64,000 bases of DNA from Stutzerimonas stutzeri (GCF_018138085.1 NZ_CP073105.1:2790001-2854000), one strand, 5' to 3'; shown: positions 10,111-21,069, numbered from the stretch's first letter. Numbers and translations are program-made. The notes: generated by a model not told the origin, from the letters alone.

Positions 10111-11760
10111 ATGGCTGAGAACCTGATAGAAGTGCGCGATCTGGCCGTCGAGTTCGTTAACGGCGGGCAGGCCAAGCGAGTCGTCGAGGGGGTGAGCTTC
10201 GATATTCGCAAAGGCGAGACCCTGGCACTGGTCGGGGAAAGCGGCTCCGGCAAATCGGTCACGGCTCACTCGATCCTGCGCCTACTGCCCTACCCGCTCG
10301 CGCAAAATCCGGCTGGAGAAATCATCTACGCCGGCAAGGACCTGCTCAAGGCGTCCGAGAAGCGCATGCGCAGCATACGGGGCGACCGGATCGCGATGGT
10401 GTTCCAGGAGCCCATGACTTCGCTAAACCCGCTGCATACGATCGGCAAGCAGATCAACGAAGTGCTGCAGATCCACAAGGGGCTCAACGGCAAAGCGGCC
10501 ACAGCACGCACGCTGGAGTTGCTCGAACTGGTCGGAATACCCGAGCCCGCCAAGCGCATTCGCGCCTATCCCCATGAACTCTCGGGCGGCCAGCGCCAGC
10601 GCGTGGTGATCGCCATGGCGCTGGCCAACGAACCGGAACTGCTCATCGCCGACGAGCCGACCACCGCGCTCGACGTCACGGTACAGCTGAAAATCCTGGA
10701 GCTGCTCAAAGAGTTACAGGCACGCCTGGGTATGGCCCTGCTGCTGATCAGCCACGACCTGAACCTCGTTCGCCGAATTGCGCATCATGTATGTGTCATG
10801 CAGAGCGGTCGCGTCGTCGAACAAGCACCTTGCAAGGAGTTGTTCCGAGCACCGCAGCATCCGTACACCCGGGAGCTGCTCGCAGCCGAACCTGACGGTC
10901 GGCCGGTAGCGGCGGAGCCAGCGTCGCCAACGCTGCTCGAAGTGAAGGATCTGCGAGTCTGGTTTCCGATCAAGAAAGGGCTGTTCAGGCATACCGTCGA
11001 TCACATCAAAGCGGTTGATGGCGTTACCTTCGAACTACCGAAAGGTCAGACGCTGGGCATAGTCGGCGAAAGCGGATCGGGTAAATCGACACTGGGGTTG
11101 GCGATTCTGCGGCTGTTATCGAGCAGTGGCGAGATTCGCTTTCGTGACCAGGCCTTGGAGAACATGTCGCAACGGGCGGTACGTCCGCTACGACGCCAGA
11201 TGCAGGTGGTCTTCCAAGACCCCTTTGGCAGCCTCAGCCCCAGGATGTCGATCGGTCAGATCGTCGGCGAGGGGCTAAGCATCCATGGGATGGGTACGGC
11301 CGAAGAGCAAGCGCAGGCCATCATCGATGCGCTGGTCGAGGTAGGGCTCGACCCTGAAAGCCGCCACCGTTACCCGCACGAGTTTTCCGGTGGGCAACGC
11401 CAACGGATTGCAATCGCCAGAGCGCTGGCTCTCAAGCCGGACCTGATCCTGCTTGATGAACCAACCTCGGCACTGGATCGAACCGTACAGCGGCAAGTGG
11501 TGGAGCTACTACGCTCGCTACAGGCCAAGTACAACCTGACCTACCTGTTCATCAGCCATGACCTGGCGGTGGTGCGGGCACTGAGCCACCAGATGATGGT
11601 GATCAAGCAAGGCAAGGTCGTTGAACAAGGGTTGGCAGAGACCATCTTTGCCGCCCCGCAACATCCGTACACACAGCAGTTGCTGGAATCGGCCTTTATG
11701 GTCCCGGCGACTGATGAACAACCAGAAGAGGGACAAGCACATGGGTTTTCTTACCGGTAA
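10111..11760 (+). CDS. nppD: ABC peptide importer ATPase with two nucleotide-binding domains, YejF-like
   Basis: A 549-residue fusion of two OppD/OppF-type ATPase domains that powers NppBC from the cytoplasmic face. The first domain has Walker A GESGSGKS at about 42-49 and signature LSGGQRQR near 157. The second has Walker [10 protein letters not shown] near 318 and signature FSGGQRQR. Walker B aspartates are seen in [12 protein letters not shown] and [12 protein letters not shown]. The ATG at 10111 is preceded by AAGGAAAT, which decides it over an upstream in-frame ATG inside nppC. Its last 20 bases contain the start of fabI in another frame. Confidence 0.93.
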   Translation: MAENLIEVRDLAVEFVNGGQAKRVVEGVSFDIRKGETLALVGESGSGKSVTAHSILRLLPYPLAQNPAGEIIYAGKDLLKASEKRMRSIRGDRIAMVFQEPMTSLNPLHTIGKQINEVLQIHKGLNGKAATARTLELLELVGIPEPAKRIRAYPHELSGGQRQRVVIAMALANEPELLIADEPTTALDVTVQLKILELLKELQARLGMALLLISHDLNLVRRIAHHVCVMQSGRVVEQAPCKELFRAPQHPYTRELLAAEPDGRPVAAEPASPTLLEVKDLRVWFPIKKGLFRHTVDHIKAVDGVTFELPKGQTLGIVGESGSGKSTLGLAILRLLSSSGEIRFRDQALENMSQRAVRPLRRQMQVVFQDPFGSLSPRMSIGQIVGEGLSIHGMGTAEEQAQAIIDALVEVGLDPESRHRYPHEFSGGQRQRIAIARALALKPDLILLDEPTSALDRTVQRQVVELLRSLQAKYNLTYLFISHDLAVVRALSHQMMVIKQGKVVEQGLAETIFAAPQHPYTQQLLESAFMVPATDEQPEEGQAHGFSYR

Positions 11761-12535
11761 GCGCGTATTGATCGTCGGCGTCGCCAGCAAACTGTCGATC
11801 GCCTCCGGCATCGCCGCGGCCATGCACCGTGAGGGCGCCGAACTGGCTTTCACCTATCAGAACGAGAAGCTCAAGGGCCGCGTTGAAGAGTTCGCGGCAA
11901 GTTGGGGCTCGGGCCCTGAGCTGTGCTTTCCGTGCGACGTAGCCAGCGACGACGAAATTGGCAAGGTCTTCGAAGAGCTGGGCAAGAAATGGGACGGCCT
12001 GGACGGTATCGTCCACTCGGTGGGATTCGCCCCGGGCGACCAGCTGGACGGCGACTTCACAGACGTCACTACGCGTGAAGGCTTCCGTATCGCCCATGAC
12101 ATCAGTGCCTACAGCCTGGTTGCGCTGGCGAAGGCCGGCCGGCCGATGATGAAAGGCCGTAACGGCAGCATCCTGACGCTTTCCTATCTCGGTGCCGAGC
12201 GCACCATGCCGAACTACAACGTGATGGGCATGGCCAAAGCCAGCCTCGAGGCCGGCGTTCGCTACCTCGCAGTCAGCCTTGGCCCAGAAGGCACGCGTGT
12301 CAACGCGGTATCCGCCGGCCCTATCCGCACCCTGGCGGCGTCTGGAATCAAGAGCTTCCGCAAAATGCTGGCGGCCAACGAGAAGCAGACCCCGCTGCGC
12401 CGCAATGTCACCATCGAAGAAGTCGGCAATGCCGGCGCGTTTCTCTGCTCCGACCTGGCATCAGGTATCAGCGGTGAGATTCTTTATGTCGACGGCGGCT
12501 TCAACACCACCGCCATGGGCGCGATGGAAGACTGA
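11741..12535 (+). CDS. fabI: Enoyl-[acyl-carrier-protein] reductase (NADH)
   Basis: A 264-residue short-chain-dehydrogenase-fold enzyme that catalyses the last reductive step of each fatty acid elongation cycle; it is the triclosan target in enterobacteria. The cofactor segment is [21 protein letters not shown]. The catalytic YxxxxxxK arrangement lies in [34 protein letters not shown] matches the substrate-loop region of FabI. The ATG at 11741 lies within the 3' end of nppD, with GAGGGA as ribosome binding site inside nppD, so its translation is probably coupled. A strong terminator follows. Confidence 0.95.
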   Translation: MGFLTGKRVLIVGVASKLSIASGIAAAMHREGAELAFTYQNEKLKGRVEEFAASWGSGPELCFPCDVASDDEIGKVFEELGKKWDGLDGIVHSVGFAPGDQLDGDFTDVTTREGFRIAHDISAYSLVALAKAGRPMMKGRNGSILTLSYLGAERTMPNYNVMGMAKASLEAGVRYLAVSLGPEGTRVNAVSAGPIRTLAASGIKSFRKMLAANEKQTPLRRNVTIEEVGNAGAFLCSDLASGISGEILYVDGGFNTTAMGAMED

Positions 12536-12547
12536 TCCGGCAGTAAT

Positions 12548-12577
12548 AAAAAACCCGCATCGAGATGCGGGTTTTTT
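12548..12577. terminator. Bidirectional rho-independent terminator between fabI and ppiD
   Basis: A perfect stem (AAACCCGCAT / ATGCGGGTTT, loop CGAG) is flanked by an A run on the left and a T run on the right. It works for fabI on the plus strand and for ppiD on the minus strand. Confidence 0.9.
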
Positions 12578-12596
12578 TGTGCCAGCTATCGGCTAA

Positions 12597-14441
12597 TCAA
12601 TACGTTTCGATCTTCGCCTCGGCGTGCAGCATCTCCCTGTAGGCGGCAAAGTCCTGCTGACCACTGCGCGACGCCAGGAACCGACGGTAGTTCTGCTTAT
12701 CTTCAGCCGAGAGTTCGGTTGTGGGCTCACTAACCCCACTCAGGCGAATCACTACGTAGTCACCATCAGCGAGACGGACACTGCCGTATGTGGGCTTGTC
12801 GTTCGAAGTCGGCTTCGGCATCCGAAACACTTGCTGCAGCACTACGGGCTCGACACCTTCCTGATTGCGCGAAGCGGCTTCGACCGACTGCCATTGCTTA
12901 TCGACCTGCCCGCCATCGCGGAGCGTACTGATCAGCTGCTCCCCCGCTTCTTTCGCCTGATCAGCGGCTTTGCTGCGCTGCAACTGAGCGACGATGTCGC
13001 TTTTCACCGCATCGAAGGCCAGCACTTCGGGCTGAAGATGTTCCTTTGCTCGCACCACGACGACCGTATCAGGGTCCAGCTCGATGACACTGCTATTGGC
13101 ACCATCGATCAGCACTTCATCGCTAAACGCGGCCTGGATGACCTGCCTATTGGCCGCAACGCCTGCACCACCCTCCCGACCGAAAGGCTCGCTGGTCTGA
13201 ACGGTCAGACCCAGCTCCTGGGCCGGCTGGGCAAGGTCGGATGATTCGAACGCAGTGTCCTCCAGCTGTTTGCTCGCCTCGACAAAGCGCTGTTCCACCT
13301 GCTGCGCCTTGAGCTCACGCACCAGCTCGGGCTTCATGCTCTCAAGCGACGGGACCTCGGGCGATTGCACGTCCAACAGTTTGATGAGGTGCCAGCCAAA
13401 CTCGGACCGTACCGGTGCTGATACCTGGCCTTTGTCGAGCGCATACAAGGCCTTTTCGAACGCGGGGTCATAGACACCTGGCCCGGCAAATCCGAGATCG
13501 CCTCCTTCATTGGCCGAGCCCGGATCCTCGGAGACTTCCTTGGCCAGCGCTGCGAAATCCTCGCCCGCAGCCAATCGCTTGGCGACCTGCTCGATTTTTG
13601 CCTTGGCGTCGGCGTCGCTGGCCTCGATCAGAATATGCGCGGCACGGCGCTGCTCTGCCAGGTTGGCGATGCGCTGCTTGTAGAGGTCCTGGATCGCCTC
13701 ATCCGACACCTCGACCTGATCGAAGAACGACTCCTTGTTCAGCTCGACGTACTCGAGAACAACCTGCTCCGGTGAGCGAAAACGATCGGTGTTCTGCTCG
13801 TAGAATTCGCGCGCCTCGTCATCGCTTACCTCGACAGCGGTCGTGTTCGCAGGCACGGTTATCGTCGCGAAGTCGCGGGTTTGCTGTTCCAGACGAGCGA
13901 ACGCCTCGATCTGCTTATCGGTGACGAAACCAGAACCGGAAATGCCCGCACGCAGCTGCCCAATCAGCATCTCCTGCTTTAGCAACTGACGAAACTGGAG
14001 CCTGGTGTAACCCATCTGCTGGATGACCTGATCGAACCGTGCCGCATTGAACGTGCCGTCTACGGTGAATTCCGGCGTCTGCAGAATCAGTTGATCAAGC
14101 GCCGCTTCAGAGAACGCGAAATCGGCATCTCGTGCGCCCTGCAACAACAATGTGCGGTCGATCAGTGCGCGCAGGGATGACTCACGCACCAGCTTGTCGT
14201 CCAGCAGCGAGGGGTCGAAGTCACCGCCCAGCTGCTGAGCCAACTGCCGACGTTGCATGTTCATTGCCTGGTTGAGCTCGTTCAGCGAGATGTCCTCGCC
14301 ATTGACCTCGGCCGCGTTTCGACTGTTGCTCGCCGCGTTGAAGATGGCATCGAAGCCTGTCAACGCCAGCAGCATGACGATGATGCCGATGATGGTTTTG
14401 GCAATCCAGCCTTGTGAATTGTCCCTGATGTTCTGAAGCAT
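12597..14441 (-). CDS. ppiD: Peptidyl-prolyl cis-trans isomerase / periplasmic chaperone PpiD
   Basis: A 614-residue inner-membrane-anchored periplasmic chaperone that assists proteins leaving the Sec translocon. One N-terminal membrane segment lies at about 12-34 (GWIAKTIIGIIVMLLALTG). A SurA-like N-terminal chaperone region follows (AAEVNGEDISLNELNQAMN). A parvulin domain lies at about 265-360, with AAHILIEA, EDPGSANEGGDLGF and FGWHLIKL. The ATG at 14441 directly precedes the usual PpiD start (MLQNIRDNSQ); an upstream in-frame start adds 41 residues over the hupB terminator. Downstream of hupB, as in other pseudomonads. Confidence 0.92.
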   Translation of the reverse strand: MLQNIRDNSQGWIAKTIIGIIVMLLALTGFDAIFNAASNSRNAAEVNGEDISLNELNQAMNMQRRQLAQQLGGDFDPSLLDDKLVRESSLRALIDRTLLLQGARDADFAFSEAALDQLILQTPEFTVDGTFNAARFDQVIQQMGYTRLQFRQLLKQEMLIGQLRAGISGSGFVTDKQIEAFARLEQQTRDFATITVPANTTAVEVSDDEAREFYEQNTDRFRSPEQVVLEYVELNKESFFDQVEVSDEAIQDLYKQRIANLAEQRRAAHILIEASDADAKAKIEQVAKRLAAGEDFAALAKEVSEDPGSANEGGDLGFAGPGVYDPAFEKALYALDKGQVSAPVRSEFGWHLIKLLDVQSPEVPSLESMKPELVRELKAQQVEQRFVEASKQLEDTAFESSDLAQPAQELGLTVQTSEPFGREGGAGVAANRQVIQAAFSDEVLIDGANSSVIELDPDTVVVVRAKEHLQPEVLAFDAVKSDIVAQLQRSKAADQAKEAGEQLISTLRDGGQVDKQWQSVEAASRNQEGVEPVVLQQVFRMPKPTSNDKPTYGSVRLADGDYVVIRLSGVSEPTTELSAEDKQNYRRFLASRSGQQDFAAYREMLHAEAKIETY

Positions 14442-14494
14442 GCGTCCCCCAGGAGTCAGCTGCGCAATGATCACTGCAGCACGGGTGGAAACCG

Positions 14495-14527
14495 GATAAA
14501 AGAAAGGCGCATCCAGGGATGCGCCTT
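14495..14527 (-). terminator. Rho-independent terminator of hupB
   Basis: Read on the minus strand, AAGGCGCAT / ATGCGCCTT forms a nine-base stem with a six-base loop, followed by TCTTTTAT. It lies between hupB and ppiD, so ppiD is probably transcribed separately or by readthrough. Confidence 0.75.
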
Positions 14528-14649
14528 CTCGGAGCTTTTGGAGCGGTCGGGCCTTATCCCCCAAGCCCTAACGCGACAGGTAGTCCTGTTCGAACACCCG
14601 CTCCAAGCCAGGGCCAGCGCTAACTGACAACTGGCCGGATCGAAAACGC

Positions 14650-14922
14650 TTAGTTAACAGCGTCTTTCAGAGCCTTGCCAGCTTTGAAACCCGGGATCTT
14701 GGCCGCAGCGATGTTGATCGGCTTGCCAGTCTGCGGGTTACGGCCGGTGCGAGCAGCGCGTTCCTTGACAGCGAAAGTACCGAAACCAACCAGCACCACG
14801 GAATCACCAGCCTTCAGAGCGCCAGTGACGGATTCGATCACTGCATCCAGCGCGCGGCCAGCAACAGCTTTCGGGATATCAGCAGATGCAGCGATGGCAT
14901 CGATCAGTTCCGACTTGTTCAC
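14650..14922 (-). CDS. hupB: DNA-binding protein HU-beta
   Basis: A 90-residue nucleoid protein of the HU/IHF family that bends DNA without strong sequence preference. The family signature [21 protein letters not shown] is in the beta-arm region, and the helical N-terminus reads [17 protein letters not shown]. The start is GTG at 14922 with AAGGGGAC as ribosome binding site. This gives the exact HU length, and the upstream in-frame ATG would add an unrelated 26-residue tail. It has its own near-consensus promoter and terminator, so it is a single-gene unit between lon and ppiD. Confidence 0.95.
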   Translation of the reverse strand: MNKSELIDAIAASADIPKAVAGRALDAVIESVTGALKAGDSVVLVGFGTFAVKERAARTGRNPQTGKPINIAAAKIPGFKAGKALKDAVN

Positions 14923-15010
14923 TCTAAGTCCCCTTATTTCTGTTGAGTCGTACTTTAATTTTTGGGTGTAAGCAAAGCGGTGCTGAAATAGCAGCAACAC
15001 AGAGGGCCGG

Positions 15011-15040
15011 CTTATAGCAAGCCCATCGAAAATGTGTCAA
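15011..15040 (-). promoter_or_regulatory. Near-consensus sigma-70 promoter of hupB
   Basis: On the minus strand TTGACA (15040-15035), an 18-bp spacer and TATAAG (15016-15011) lie about 90 bp upstream of the hupB GTG. The -35 is perfect and the -10 matches five of six positions. Confidence 0.75.
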
Positions 15041-15054
15041 CAAAGCCTTTCAGA

Positions 15055-17451
15055 CTAATGCGTGCTGATTCGCTCCTTGGAATCAGTCTCGCGCTTGTCG
15101 TCCTTTGCAACAATATCGGGAGCCGCATCGGGCAAGGGCTCCGGCGCGTATTGCAGCGCAATTTGGAGGACTTCGTCAATCCACTTCACCGGTTTAATCT
15201 GCAGGTCCTGCTTAATATTCTCAGGAATCTCCTTCAGATCACGTTGGTTTTCTTCGGGAATGATCACCGTCTTGATCCCCCCGCGATGCGCCGCCAGTAA
15301 CTTCTCTTTCAGGCCGCCAATGGCCAATACCTGACCACGCAGGGTTATCTCCCCGGTCATCGCCACCTCGGCGCGCACCGGAATTTGCGTCAGCGCCGAG
15401 ACGAGCGCCGTACACATCCCAATGCCCGCGCTCGGGCCGTCCTTGGGTGTCGCACCCTCCGGCACGTGAATGTGGATGTCCTGCCTCTCGTGGAAGTCCA
15501 CCGGGACACCCAGACTCTTGGCACGGCTACGGACGACCGTAAGCGCAGCAGTGATCGACTCACCCATCACATCGCCCAACGAACCGGTCTTGGTCAGGCG
15601 TCCTTTGCCGGGAACCACTGCCGCCTCGATGGTCAGGAGTTCGCCACCAACCTGGGTCCAGGCCAAACCGGTTACCTGGCCCACCTGGTCCTGTTGTTCC
15701 GCCAGCCCGTAGCGGAACTTGCGTACGCCCAGGAAGTGCTCGAGCGAATCGGCGGTGACCTTCACCTCGAAGCTCTTTTCCGCGGCATGCTCCTTGACCA
15801 CTTTCCGGCAAACCTTCGCGATCTGCCGTTCCAGGCTGCGAACGCCCGCTTCACGGGTGTAGTAACGGATGATGTCGCGGATCGCTTCTTCGTCGAACAG
15901 CAGCTCGGTCTTTTTGAGTCCGTTGGCCTTGATCTGCTTGGGCACCAGGTAGCGAATCGCAATGTTGATCTTCTCGTCCTCGGTGTAGCCGGGCAGACGG
16001 ATGATCTCCATGCGGTCGAGCAACGGGGCCGGGATGTTCATCGAGTTGGCAGTACAGAGGAACATCACGTCCGACAGGTCATAGTCGACTTCGAGGTAAT
16101 GGTCGTTGAAATTGTGGTTCTGCTCGGGATCGAGCACTTCCAGCAATGCCGACGCCGGATCGCCACGCATGTCATTGCCCATCTTGTCGATCTCGTCGAG
16201 CAGGAACAATGGGTTACGCACGCCCACCTTGCTCATCTTCTGGATCAAACGACCCGGCATCGAGCCGATGTAGGTGCGTCGATGGCCGCGAATCTCGGCT
16301 TCGTCCCGCACGCCACCCAGCGCCATCCGAACGAACTTGCGGTTGGTCGAGCGCGCGATGGATTCCGCCAGCGACGTTTTGCCCACACCCGGCGGGCCAA
16401 CCAGGCACAAGACCGGGCCCTTGAGCTTCTTCACGCGTTTCTGGACCGCGAGATATTCCAGGATGCGGTCTTTCACTTCGTCCAGGCCGTAGTGATCGGC
16501 GTCTAGCACCTCTTCAGCCTTGGCCAGGTCCAGGCGCACCTTGCTGGCGGCCTTCCAGGGCACATTTACCAGCCAATCGATATAAGTCCGCACGACGGTA
16601 GCTTCTGCCGACATCGGTGACATCTGCTTGAGCTTGTTCAGCTCGGCTGTCGCTTTGGCGTGCGCATCCTTGCTCAAGCCGGCGTTCTCGATGCGCTTTT
16701 TCAGCTCATCGACTTCGTTGTGGCCTTCGTCGATATCGCCGAGCTCTTTCTGGATGGCCTTCATCTGCTCATTCAGATAGTACTCACGCTGGCTGCGCTC
16801 CATCTGCTTCTTCACGCGGCCACGAATGCGCTTTTCCACCTGCAGTAGATCGATTTCGGCGTCCAGCAAGGCGAGCACGTGTTCGACCCGAGCGGGCAAG
16901 TCAATGATCTCGAGGATTGCCTGCTTCTGTTCGATCTTGAGCGCCATATGCGCAGCCATGGTATCCACCAGGCGCGCAGGCTCATCGATGCTTGCAAGCG
17001 ACGAGAGCACTTCGGAAGGGACCTTCTTGCCCAGCTGGACATATTGCTCGAACTGGCTCAGCAAGCTCCGGGTCAGGACCTCCGACTCGCGCTCCTCGAT
17101 GTCTGACTCCTCGATCAGCGAGACTTGCGCACGGCAATGGTCCTCCACCTCGAAGAAGTGATCGATGATGCCCCGCTGCTCGCCCTCAACGAGCACCTTG
17201 ACGGTGCCATCCGGCAATTTGAGCAACTGCAGCACGGTCGCGACCGTTCCAACACGATACAAGGCCTCTTCAGACGGATCGTCGTCAGCCGGGTTCTTCT
17301 GGGCCAGGAGCAGTATCTGCTTGTCACCAGCCATGGCCGATTCAAGGGCCTCGATGGACTTCTCACGGCCAACGAACAGCGGAATTACCATGTGCGGGTA
17401 AACCACGACATCGCGCAGCGGCAAAAGGGGCAATTCGATGGTTGTCTTCAT
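15055..17451 (-). CDS. lon: ATP-dependent protease Lon
   Basis: A 798-residue cytoplasmic AAA+ serine protease that degrades misfolded and regulatory proteins. The order is an N-terminal substrate domain (about 1-200), coiled-coil region, AAA+ module with Walker A GPPGVGKT at 352-359, and the protease domain with the Ser of PKDGPSAG and the Lys of [10 protein letters not shown] forming the catalytic dyad. Length equals that recalled for P. aeruginosa Lon. The C-terminal tail is long and charged ([16 protein letters not shown]). A sigma-32-like promoter lies 56 bp upstream, matching its role in the heat-shock response. Confidence 0.97.
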   Translation of the reverse strand: MKTTIELPLLPLRDVVVYPHMVIPLFVGREKSIEALESAMAGDKQILLLAQKNPADDDPSEEALYRVGTVATVLQLLKLPDGTVKVLVEGEQRGIIDHFFEVEDHCRAQVSLIEESDIEERESEVLTRSLLSQFEQYVQLGKKVPSEVLSSLASIDEPARLVDTMAAHMALKIEQKQAILEIIDLPARVEHVLALLDAEIDLLQVEKRIRGRVKKQMERSQREYYLNEQMKAIQKELGDIDEGHNEVDELKKRIENAGLSKDAHAKATAELNKLKQMSPMSAEATVVRTYIDWLVNVPWKAASKVRLDLAKAEEVLDADHYGLDEVKDRILEYLAVQKRVKKLKGPVLCLVGPPGVGKTSLAESIARSTNRKFVRMALGGVRDEAEIRGHRRTYIGSMPGRLIQKMSKVGVRNPLFLLDEIDKMGNDMRGDPASALLEVLDPEQNHNFNDHYLEVDYDLSDVMFLCTANSMNIPAPLLDRMEIIRLPGYTEDEKINIAIRYLVPKQIKANGLKKTELLFDEEAIRDIIRYYTREAGVRSLERQIAKVCRKVVKEHAAEKSFEVKVTADSLEHFLGVRKFRYGLAEQQDQVGQVTGLAWTQVGGELLTIEAAVVPGKGRLTKTGSLGDVMGESITAALTVVRSRAKSLGVPVDFHERQDIHIHVPEGATPKDGPSAGIGMCTALVSALTQIPVRAEVAMTGEITLRGQVLAIGGLKEKLLAAHRGGIKTVIIPEENQRDLKEIPENIKQDLQIKPVKWIDEVLQIALQYAPEPLPDAAPDIVAKDDKRETDSKERISTH

Positions 17452-17506
17452 AAATTCAGCTCTACGACGGCCATACGGCGGTAAACGGGAAACACCCTGG
17501 CAATCA

Positions 17507-17535
17507 AGATGGGGGCACGCAACGTAAAAAACAAG
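17507..17535 (-). promoter_or_regulatory. Sigma-32 (heat-shock) promoter of lon
   Basis: On the minus strand CTTGTTT (17535-17529), a 14-bp spacer and CCCCATCT (17514-17507) match the heat-shock consensus CTTGAAA-N13-15-CCCCATNT. The -10 is perfect and the -35 matches five of seven positions. Confidence 0.7.
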
Positions 17536-17540
17536 GATTC

Positions 17541-17572
17541 AGCGGAAAAGCAAAGGGGCCCGGAGGCCCCTT
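17541..17572 (-). terminator. Rho-independent terminator of clpX
   Basis: AAGGGGCC / GGCCCCTT with a four-base loop is followed on the minus strand by TGCTTTTCC. It separates clpX from lon, so lon relies on its own promoter. Confidence 0.8.
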
Positions 17573-17578
17573 GTTCTT

Positions 17579-18859
17579 TTACGCGTCTGGCGCAGCCTTC
17601 GCAGGCGGCTCGCTATTTTCGTATATCAGCAGCGGCTGAGACGTTCCTTCGATAACGCTCTCATCGATGACCACCTTGCTGACATCCTTCTGGGAAGGGA
17701 TCTCATACATGGTATCCAACAGAACACCCTCGAGGATCGAACGCAGGCCACGCGCGCCGGTCTTGCGCTCCAGTGCACGAGTGGCCACTGCTTTCAGTGC
17801 ATCGGTACGGAACTCCAGATCCACACCTTCCAGCTCGAACAGCTTGGCATACTGCTTGGTCAGCGCGTTCTTCGGCTCCGTCAGAATCTGGATCAACGCA
17901 GCCTCGTCCAGCTCGTCCAGCGTGGCGATGACTGGCAATCGCCCGACGAACTCCGGAATCAGACCGAACTTGACCAGGTCGTCCGGCTCGACTGCACGGA
18001 GCGACTCACCAATCTTCTTGCCGGGATCCTGACTCCGGACCTCGGCATTGAAGCCGATACCGCCCTTGGCCGAGCGCCCCTGTATCACCTTCTCAAGACC
18101 GGCAAACGCACCGCCGCAGATGAACAGGATATTTCGCGTGTCGACCTGCAGGAATTCCTGCTGAGGATGCTTTCGCCCACCCTGCGGGGGCACCGAAGCA
18201 ACCGTACCTTCGATGAGCTTGAGCAGTGCCTGCTGCACGCCCTCCCCCGATACGTCTCGGGTGATCGATGGGTTATCGGACTTGCGCGAAATCTTGTCGA
18301 TCTCGTCGATGTAGACGATACCCATCTGGGCCTTTTCGACATCGTAATCGCACTTCTGCAACAGCTTCTGGATGATGTTCTCGACATCTTCGCCTACGTA
18401 ACCAGCTTCGGTAAGCGTGGTCGCGTCTGCGATGGTGAAGGGCACGTTCAGCAACCGGGCCAATGTCTCGGCCAGCAACGTCTTACCCGAGCCCGTCGGC
18501 CCGATAAGTAGAATGTTGCTCTTGCCCAGTTCGACTTCTTCCTTCTTGTCGCGCTGATTGAGCCGCTTGTAGTGGTTGTATACAGCCACGGCCAGGATTT
18601 TCTTGGCACGTTCCTGACCAATGACGTACTGGTCGAGGATGCCGCTGATTTCCTTGGGCGCAGGCAGCTTTTGCGCGCTGCTCTCGGCCTGGGCTTCCTG
18701 CACCTCCTCGCGGATGATGTCATTGCACAGGTCGACGCACTCGTCGCAGATAAATACCGAGGGTCCGGCAATCAACTTGCGTACTTCATGCTGGCTTTTG
18801 CCGCAAAAAGAGCAATAGAGCAGTTTGCCGGAGTCCTCGCCGTTGCGGGTGTCAGTCAT
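17579..18859 (-). CDS. clpX: ATP-dependent Clp protease ATP-binding subunit ClpX
   Basis: A 426-residue AAA+ unfoldase that feeds tagged proteins into ClpP. The N-terminal zinc-binding domain has four cysteines at 16, 19, 38 and 41 (CSFC and CDEC). Walker A GPTGSGKT is at 120-127, and [10 protein letters not shown] is the Walker B strand. The ATG at 18859 gives the standard length; a longer in-frame start would add 15 residues without family support. It lies 117 bp downstream of clpP, and the gap holds a sigma-32-like promoter. Confidence 0.96.
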   Translation of the reverse strand: MTDTRNGEDSGKLLYCSFCGKSQHEVRKLIAGPSVFICDECVDLCNDIIREEVQEAQAESSAQKLPAPKEISGILDQYVIGQERAKKILAVAVYNHYKRLNQRDKKEEVELGKSNILLIGPTGSGKTLLAETLARLLNVPFTIADATTLTEAGYVGEDVENIIQKLLQKCDYDVEKAQMGIVYIDEIDKISRKSDNPSITRDVSGEGVQQALLKLIEGTVASVPPQGGRKHPQQEFLQVDTRNILFICGGAFAGLEKVIQGRSAKGGIGFNAEVRSQDPGKKIGESLRAVEPDDLVKFGLIPEFVGRLPVIATLDELDEAALIQILTEPKNALTKQYAKLFELEGVDLEFRTDALKAVATRALERKTGARGLRSILEGVLLDTMYEIPSQKDVSKVVIDESVIEGTSQPLLIYENSEPPAKAAPDA

Positions 18860-18892
18860 TCGATCGATCCAATCGGGAAGGCTTGAAATACA

Positions 18893-18921
18893 AGATGAAG
18901 GCAAATGCGGGCATTTTCAAG
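18893..18921 (-). promoter_or_regulatory. Sigma-32 (heat-shock) promoter of clpX
   Basis: On the minus strand a perfect CTTGAAA (18921-18915), a 14-bp spacer and CTTCATCT (18900-18893) lie 33 bp before the clpX ATG. The -10 matches CCCCATNT at six of eight positions. Confidence 0.65.
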
Positions 18922-18976
18922 GGCACGCGACGGCGCACATGACGGACGCCCGCTAACGTTGACCTCCTGGACCGTA

Positions 18977-19615
18977 TCAGACCGGCTGTTGACGCTTCTC
19001 ATGAACAGCGTCGACGACTCCATACTCCAGCGCGCGGCTAGCGCTCATGAAGTAGTCGCGGTTGGTGTCACGCTCGATCGTCGCCAGATCCTGACCGGTG
19101 TGATGCGCCAGCAGCTGATTCAACCGCTCGCGAATGTAGAGGATCTCGCGCGCATGGATGTCGATGTCCGACGCCTGACCCTGGAAACCACCGAGTGGCT
19201 GGTGAATCATCACCCGGGCGTTCGGCAGGCAGAAACGCTTGCCCTTGGCGCCGCCCGCGAGCAGGAACGCACCCATGCTGCAGGCCTGGCCGATACACGT
19301 CGTCGAAACGTCGGCCTTGATGAACTGCATGGTGTCGTAAATGGCCATGCCCGCGGTGACGGAGCCGCCCGGGGAATTGATATACAGGTGAATATCCTTC
19401 TCCGGGTTTTCCGCCTCGAGAAACAGCATTTGAGCGACGATCAGGTTGGCCATGTAGTCTTCAACCTGGCCCACCATGAAGATCACCCGCTCTTTCAGAA
19501 GACGGGAATAGATGTCGTACGCGCGCTCGCCACGAGCAGATTGCTCGATGACCATGGGCACCAGCCCACCAGCCGCCTGGATGTCTGGTGCTTGCATAAA
19601 CGGATTGCCGGACAT
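18977..19615 (-). CDS. clpP: ATP-dependent Clp protease proteolytic subunit ClpP
   Basis: A 212-residue serine protease that forms the double-heptamer chamber used with ClpX. The catalytic triad is S113 (GQACSMGA), H138 (VMIHQPLGG) and D187 (ERDTNRDYF). The H-to-D distance equals that in the E. coli enzyme. The start is ATG at 19615 ([17 protein letters not shown]). A TTG two codons upstream sits closer to AGGGAG and cannot be excluded. It lies downstream of tig behind a strong hairpin, in the conserved tig-clpP-clpX-lon order. Confidence 0.95.
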   Translation of the reverse strand: MSGNPFMQAPDIQAAGGLVPMVIEQSARGERAYDIYSRLLKERVIFMVGQVEDYMANLIVAQMLFLEAENPEKDIHLYINSPGGSVTAGMAIYDTMQFIKADVSTTCIGQACSMGAFLLAGGAKGKRFCLPNARVMIHQPLGGFQGQASDIDIHAREILYIRERLNQLLAHHTGQDLATIERDTNRDYFMSASRALEYGVVDAVHEKRQQPV

Positions 19616-19649
19616 TTCCAACGAAACTCCCTAGTCATGCCGCAAAGAC

Positions 19650-19674
19650 ATAAGCCAGCGCGAGGCTGGCTTAT
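19650..19674 (-). terminator. Hairpin between tig and clpP
   Basis: A perfect ten-base stem (ATAAGCCAGC / GCTGGCTTAT, loop of five) lies 28 bp after the tig stop. On the minus strand it is followed only by GTCTTTG, so it may act as a partial terminator or an mRNA processing and stability element. Confidence 0.5.
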
Positions 19675-19702
19675 GAGTATGCATATAAACGGTTGAAGAG
19701 AC

Positions 19703-21013
19703 TCAGGCAGCTTGCGGAGCTTCCGCAGGCTTCACTGCTTCTTCGTAGGAGACCGATTTGTCGGTCACTTTAGCCTGCTGCAGGACAGTATCTACAACTT
19801 GTTCTTCGAGCACAACAGAACGGACTTCGTTCAATTGCTCGTCGTTCTTGTAGTACCAGGATACGACCTGCTCCGGCTCCTGATAGGCGGAAGCCATTTC
19901 CTCGATCAGCTCGCGCACACGCGCGTCGTCAGGCTTGAGCTCGTACTGCTTGACCACTTCAGCAACGATCAGACCCAACACGACGCGGCGCTTGGCCTGC
20001 TCTTCGAACAGCTCAGCGGGCAGTTGGTCGGGCTTGATATTGCCGCCGAACTGCTGAACCGCCTGAACACGCAAGCGATTCACCTCGTTGTCGATCAGCG
20101 CCTTCGGCACTTCGATCGGATTCGAGCTGACCAGACCTTCCATGACCTGATTCTTCACCTTGGTCTTGATGGCTTGGCGCAGCTCGCGCTCCATGTTCTT
20201 CTTGACCTCAGCCCGGAACCCTTCCAAGCCACCTTCCTGCACGCCGAACTGCGCGAAGAATTCTTCGTTGAGCTCAGGCAGCTGGGGGGCTTCGACGCTA
20301 TTGACCGTCACGGTGAACTCGGCCGTTTTACCCGCCAGGTCGAGATTCTGATAGTCCTCGGGGAACGTCGGGGTGATCACCCGCTCTTCACCCGCCTTGG
20401 CACCAACGAGTGCGGACTCGAAACCTGGAATCATGCGACCGGAGCCAAGCACCAGTTGAGTCCCTTTGGCCGAGCCACCAGCAAAGGCTTCGCCGTCGAT
20501 CTTGCCGACGAAATCGATGTTCAGCTGGTCGCCGTCTTCAGCCGCACGCTCGGCCTTCTCGAAGCGGGTGTTCTGCTTACGCAGGATGTCGAGCATGTTG
20601 TCGACGTCAGCATCCTTGACTTCCGCCTGCAGACGCTCGACTACGATACCCTCGAAGCCTGCAACCTTGAACTCGGGAAATACTTCGAAGGTCGCGACGT
20701 ACTCGAGATCCTTGCCCTTCTCGAACACCTTCGGCTCGACGGCCGGTGCGCCGGCAGGGTTCAGCTTTTCAGCCACCACGGCCTCATAGAAGGTGGCCTG
20801 GATCAGATCACCCAGCGCTTCCTGACGTGCGGCCGCCTCGTAACGCTGGCGAATGACGCTCATCGGCACTTTGCCGGGACGGAAACCTGGGATCTTTGCA
20901 CGGCTGGCGGTCTGTTGCAGACGCTTGTTGACTTCGGTCTCGATGCGCTCGACCGGCACGCCAATGGTCATGCGGCGCTCAAGAGCGGAGGTGCTTTCAA
21001 CAGAAACTTGCAT
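19703..21013 (-). CDS. tig: Trigger factor (ribosome-associated chaperone)
   Basis: A 436-residue chaperone that binds nascent chains at the ribosome exit. The N-terminal ribosome-binding region contains [19 protein letters not shown], the trigger factor signature. The FKBP-type PPIase domain lies at about 160-245 ([23 protein letters not shown]), and the C-terminal arm domain follows. The ATG at 21013 has GAGGAAAA as ribosome binding site and gives the length recalled for the P. aeruginosa protein; an in-frame upstream ATG adds 18 unlike residues. It heads the tig-clpP-clpX-lon block. Confidence 0.96.
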   Translation of the reverse strand: MQVSVESTSALERRMTIGVPVERIETEVNKRLQQTASRAKIPGFRPGKVPMSVIRQRYEAAARQEALGDLIQATFYEAVVAEKLNPAGAPAVEPKVFEKGKDLEYVATFEVFPEFKVAGFEGIVVERLQAEVKDADVDNMLDILRKQNTRFEKAERAAEDGDQLNIDFVGKIDGEAFAGGSAKGTQLVLGSGRMIPGFESALVGAKAGEERVITPTFPEDYQNLDLAGKTAEFTVTVNSVEAPQLPELNEEFFAQFGVQEGGLEGFRAEVKKNMERELRQAIKTKVKNQVMEGLVSSNPIEVPKALIDNEVNRLRVQAVQQFGGNIKPDQLPAELFEEQAKRRVVLGLIVAEVVKQYELKPDDARVRELIEEMASAYQEPEQVVSWYYKNDEQLNEVRSVVLEEQVVDTVLQQAKVTDKSVSYEEAVKPAEAPQAA

Positions 21014-21069
21014 GGATTTTCCTCGTTGCACAGACATAAGCCGGCGTTCCGGCCCCAGAATGGGCAAGC

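Noticed and set aside
14540..14604. tRNA-like element: GGAGCGG pairs with CCGCTCC about 65 bases apart, with TTCGAA near the 3' end
   Set aside because: The putative T-stem does not pair and there is no anticodon arm. It is an inverted repeat in the hupB-ppiD gap, not a tRNA.
15385..16506. Long plus-strand open frame (373 codons) opposite lon
   Set aside because: Shadow of a GC-rich gene. Composition is Arg/His/Gln-rich with no domain, and lon on the other strand is beyond doubt.
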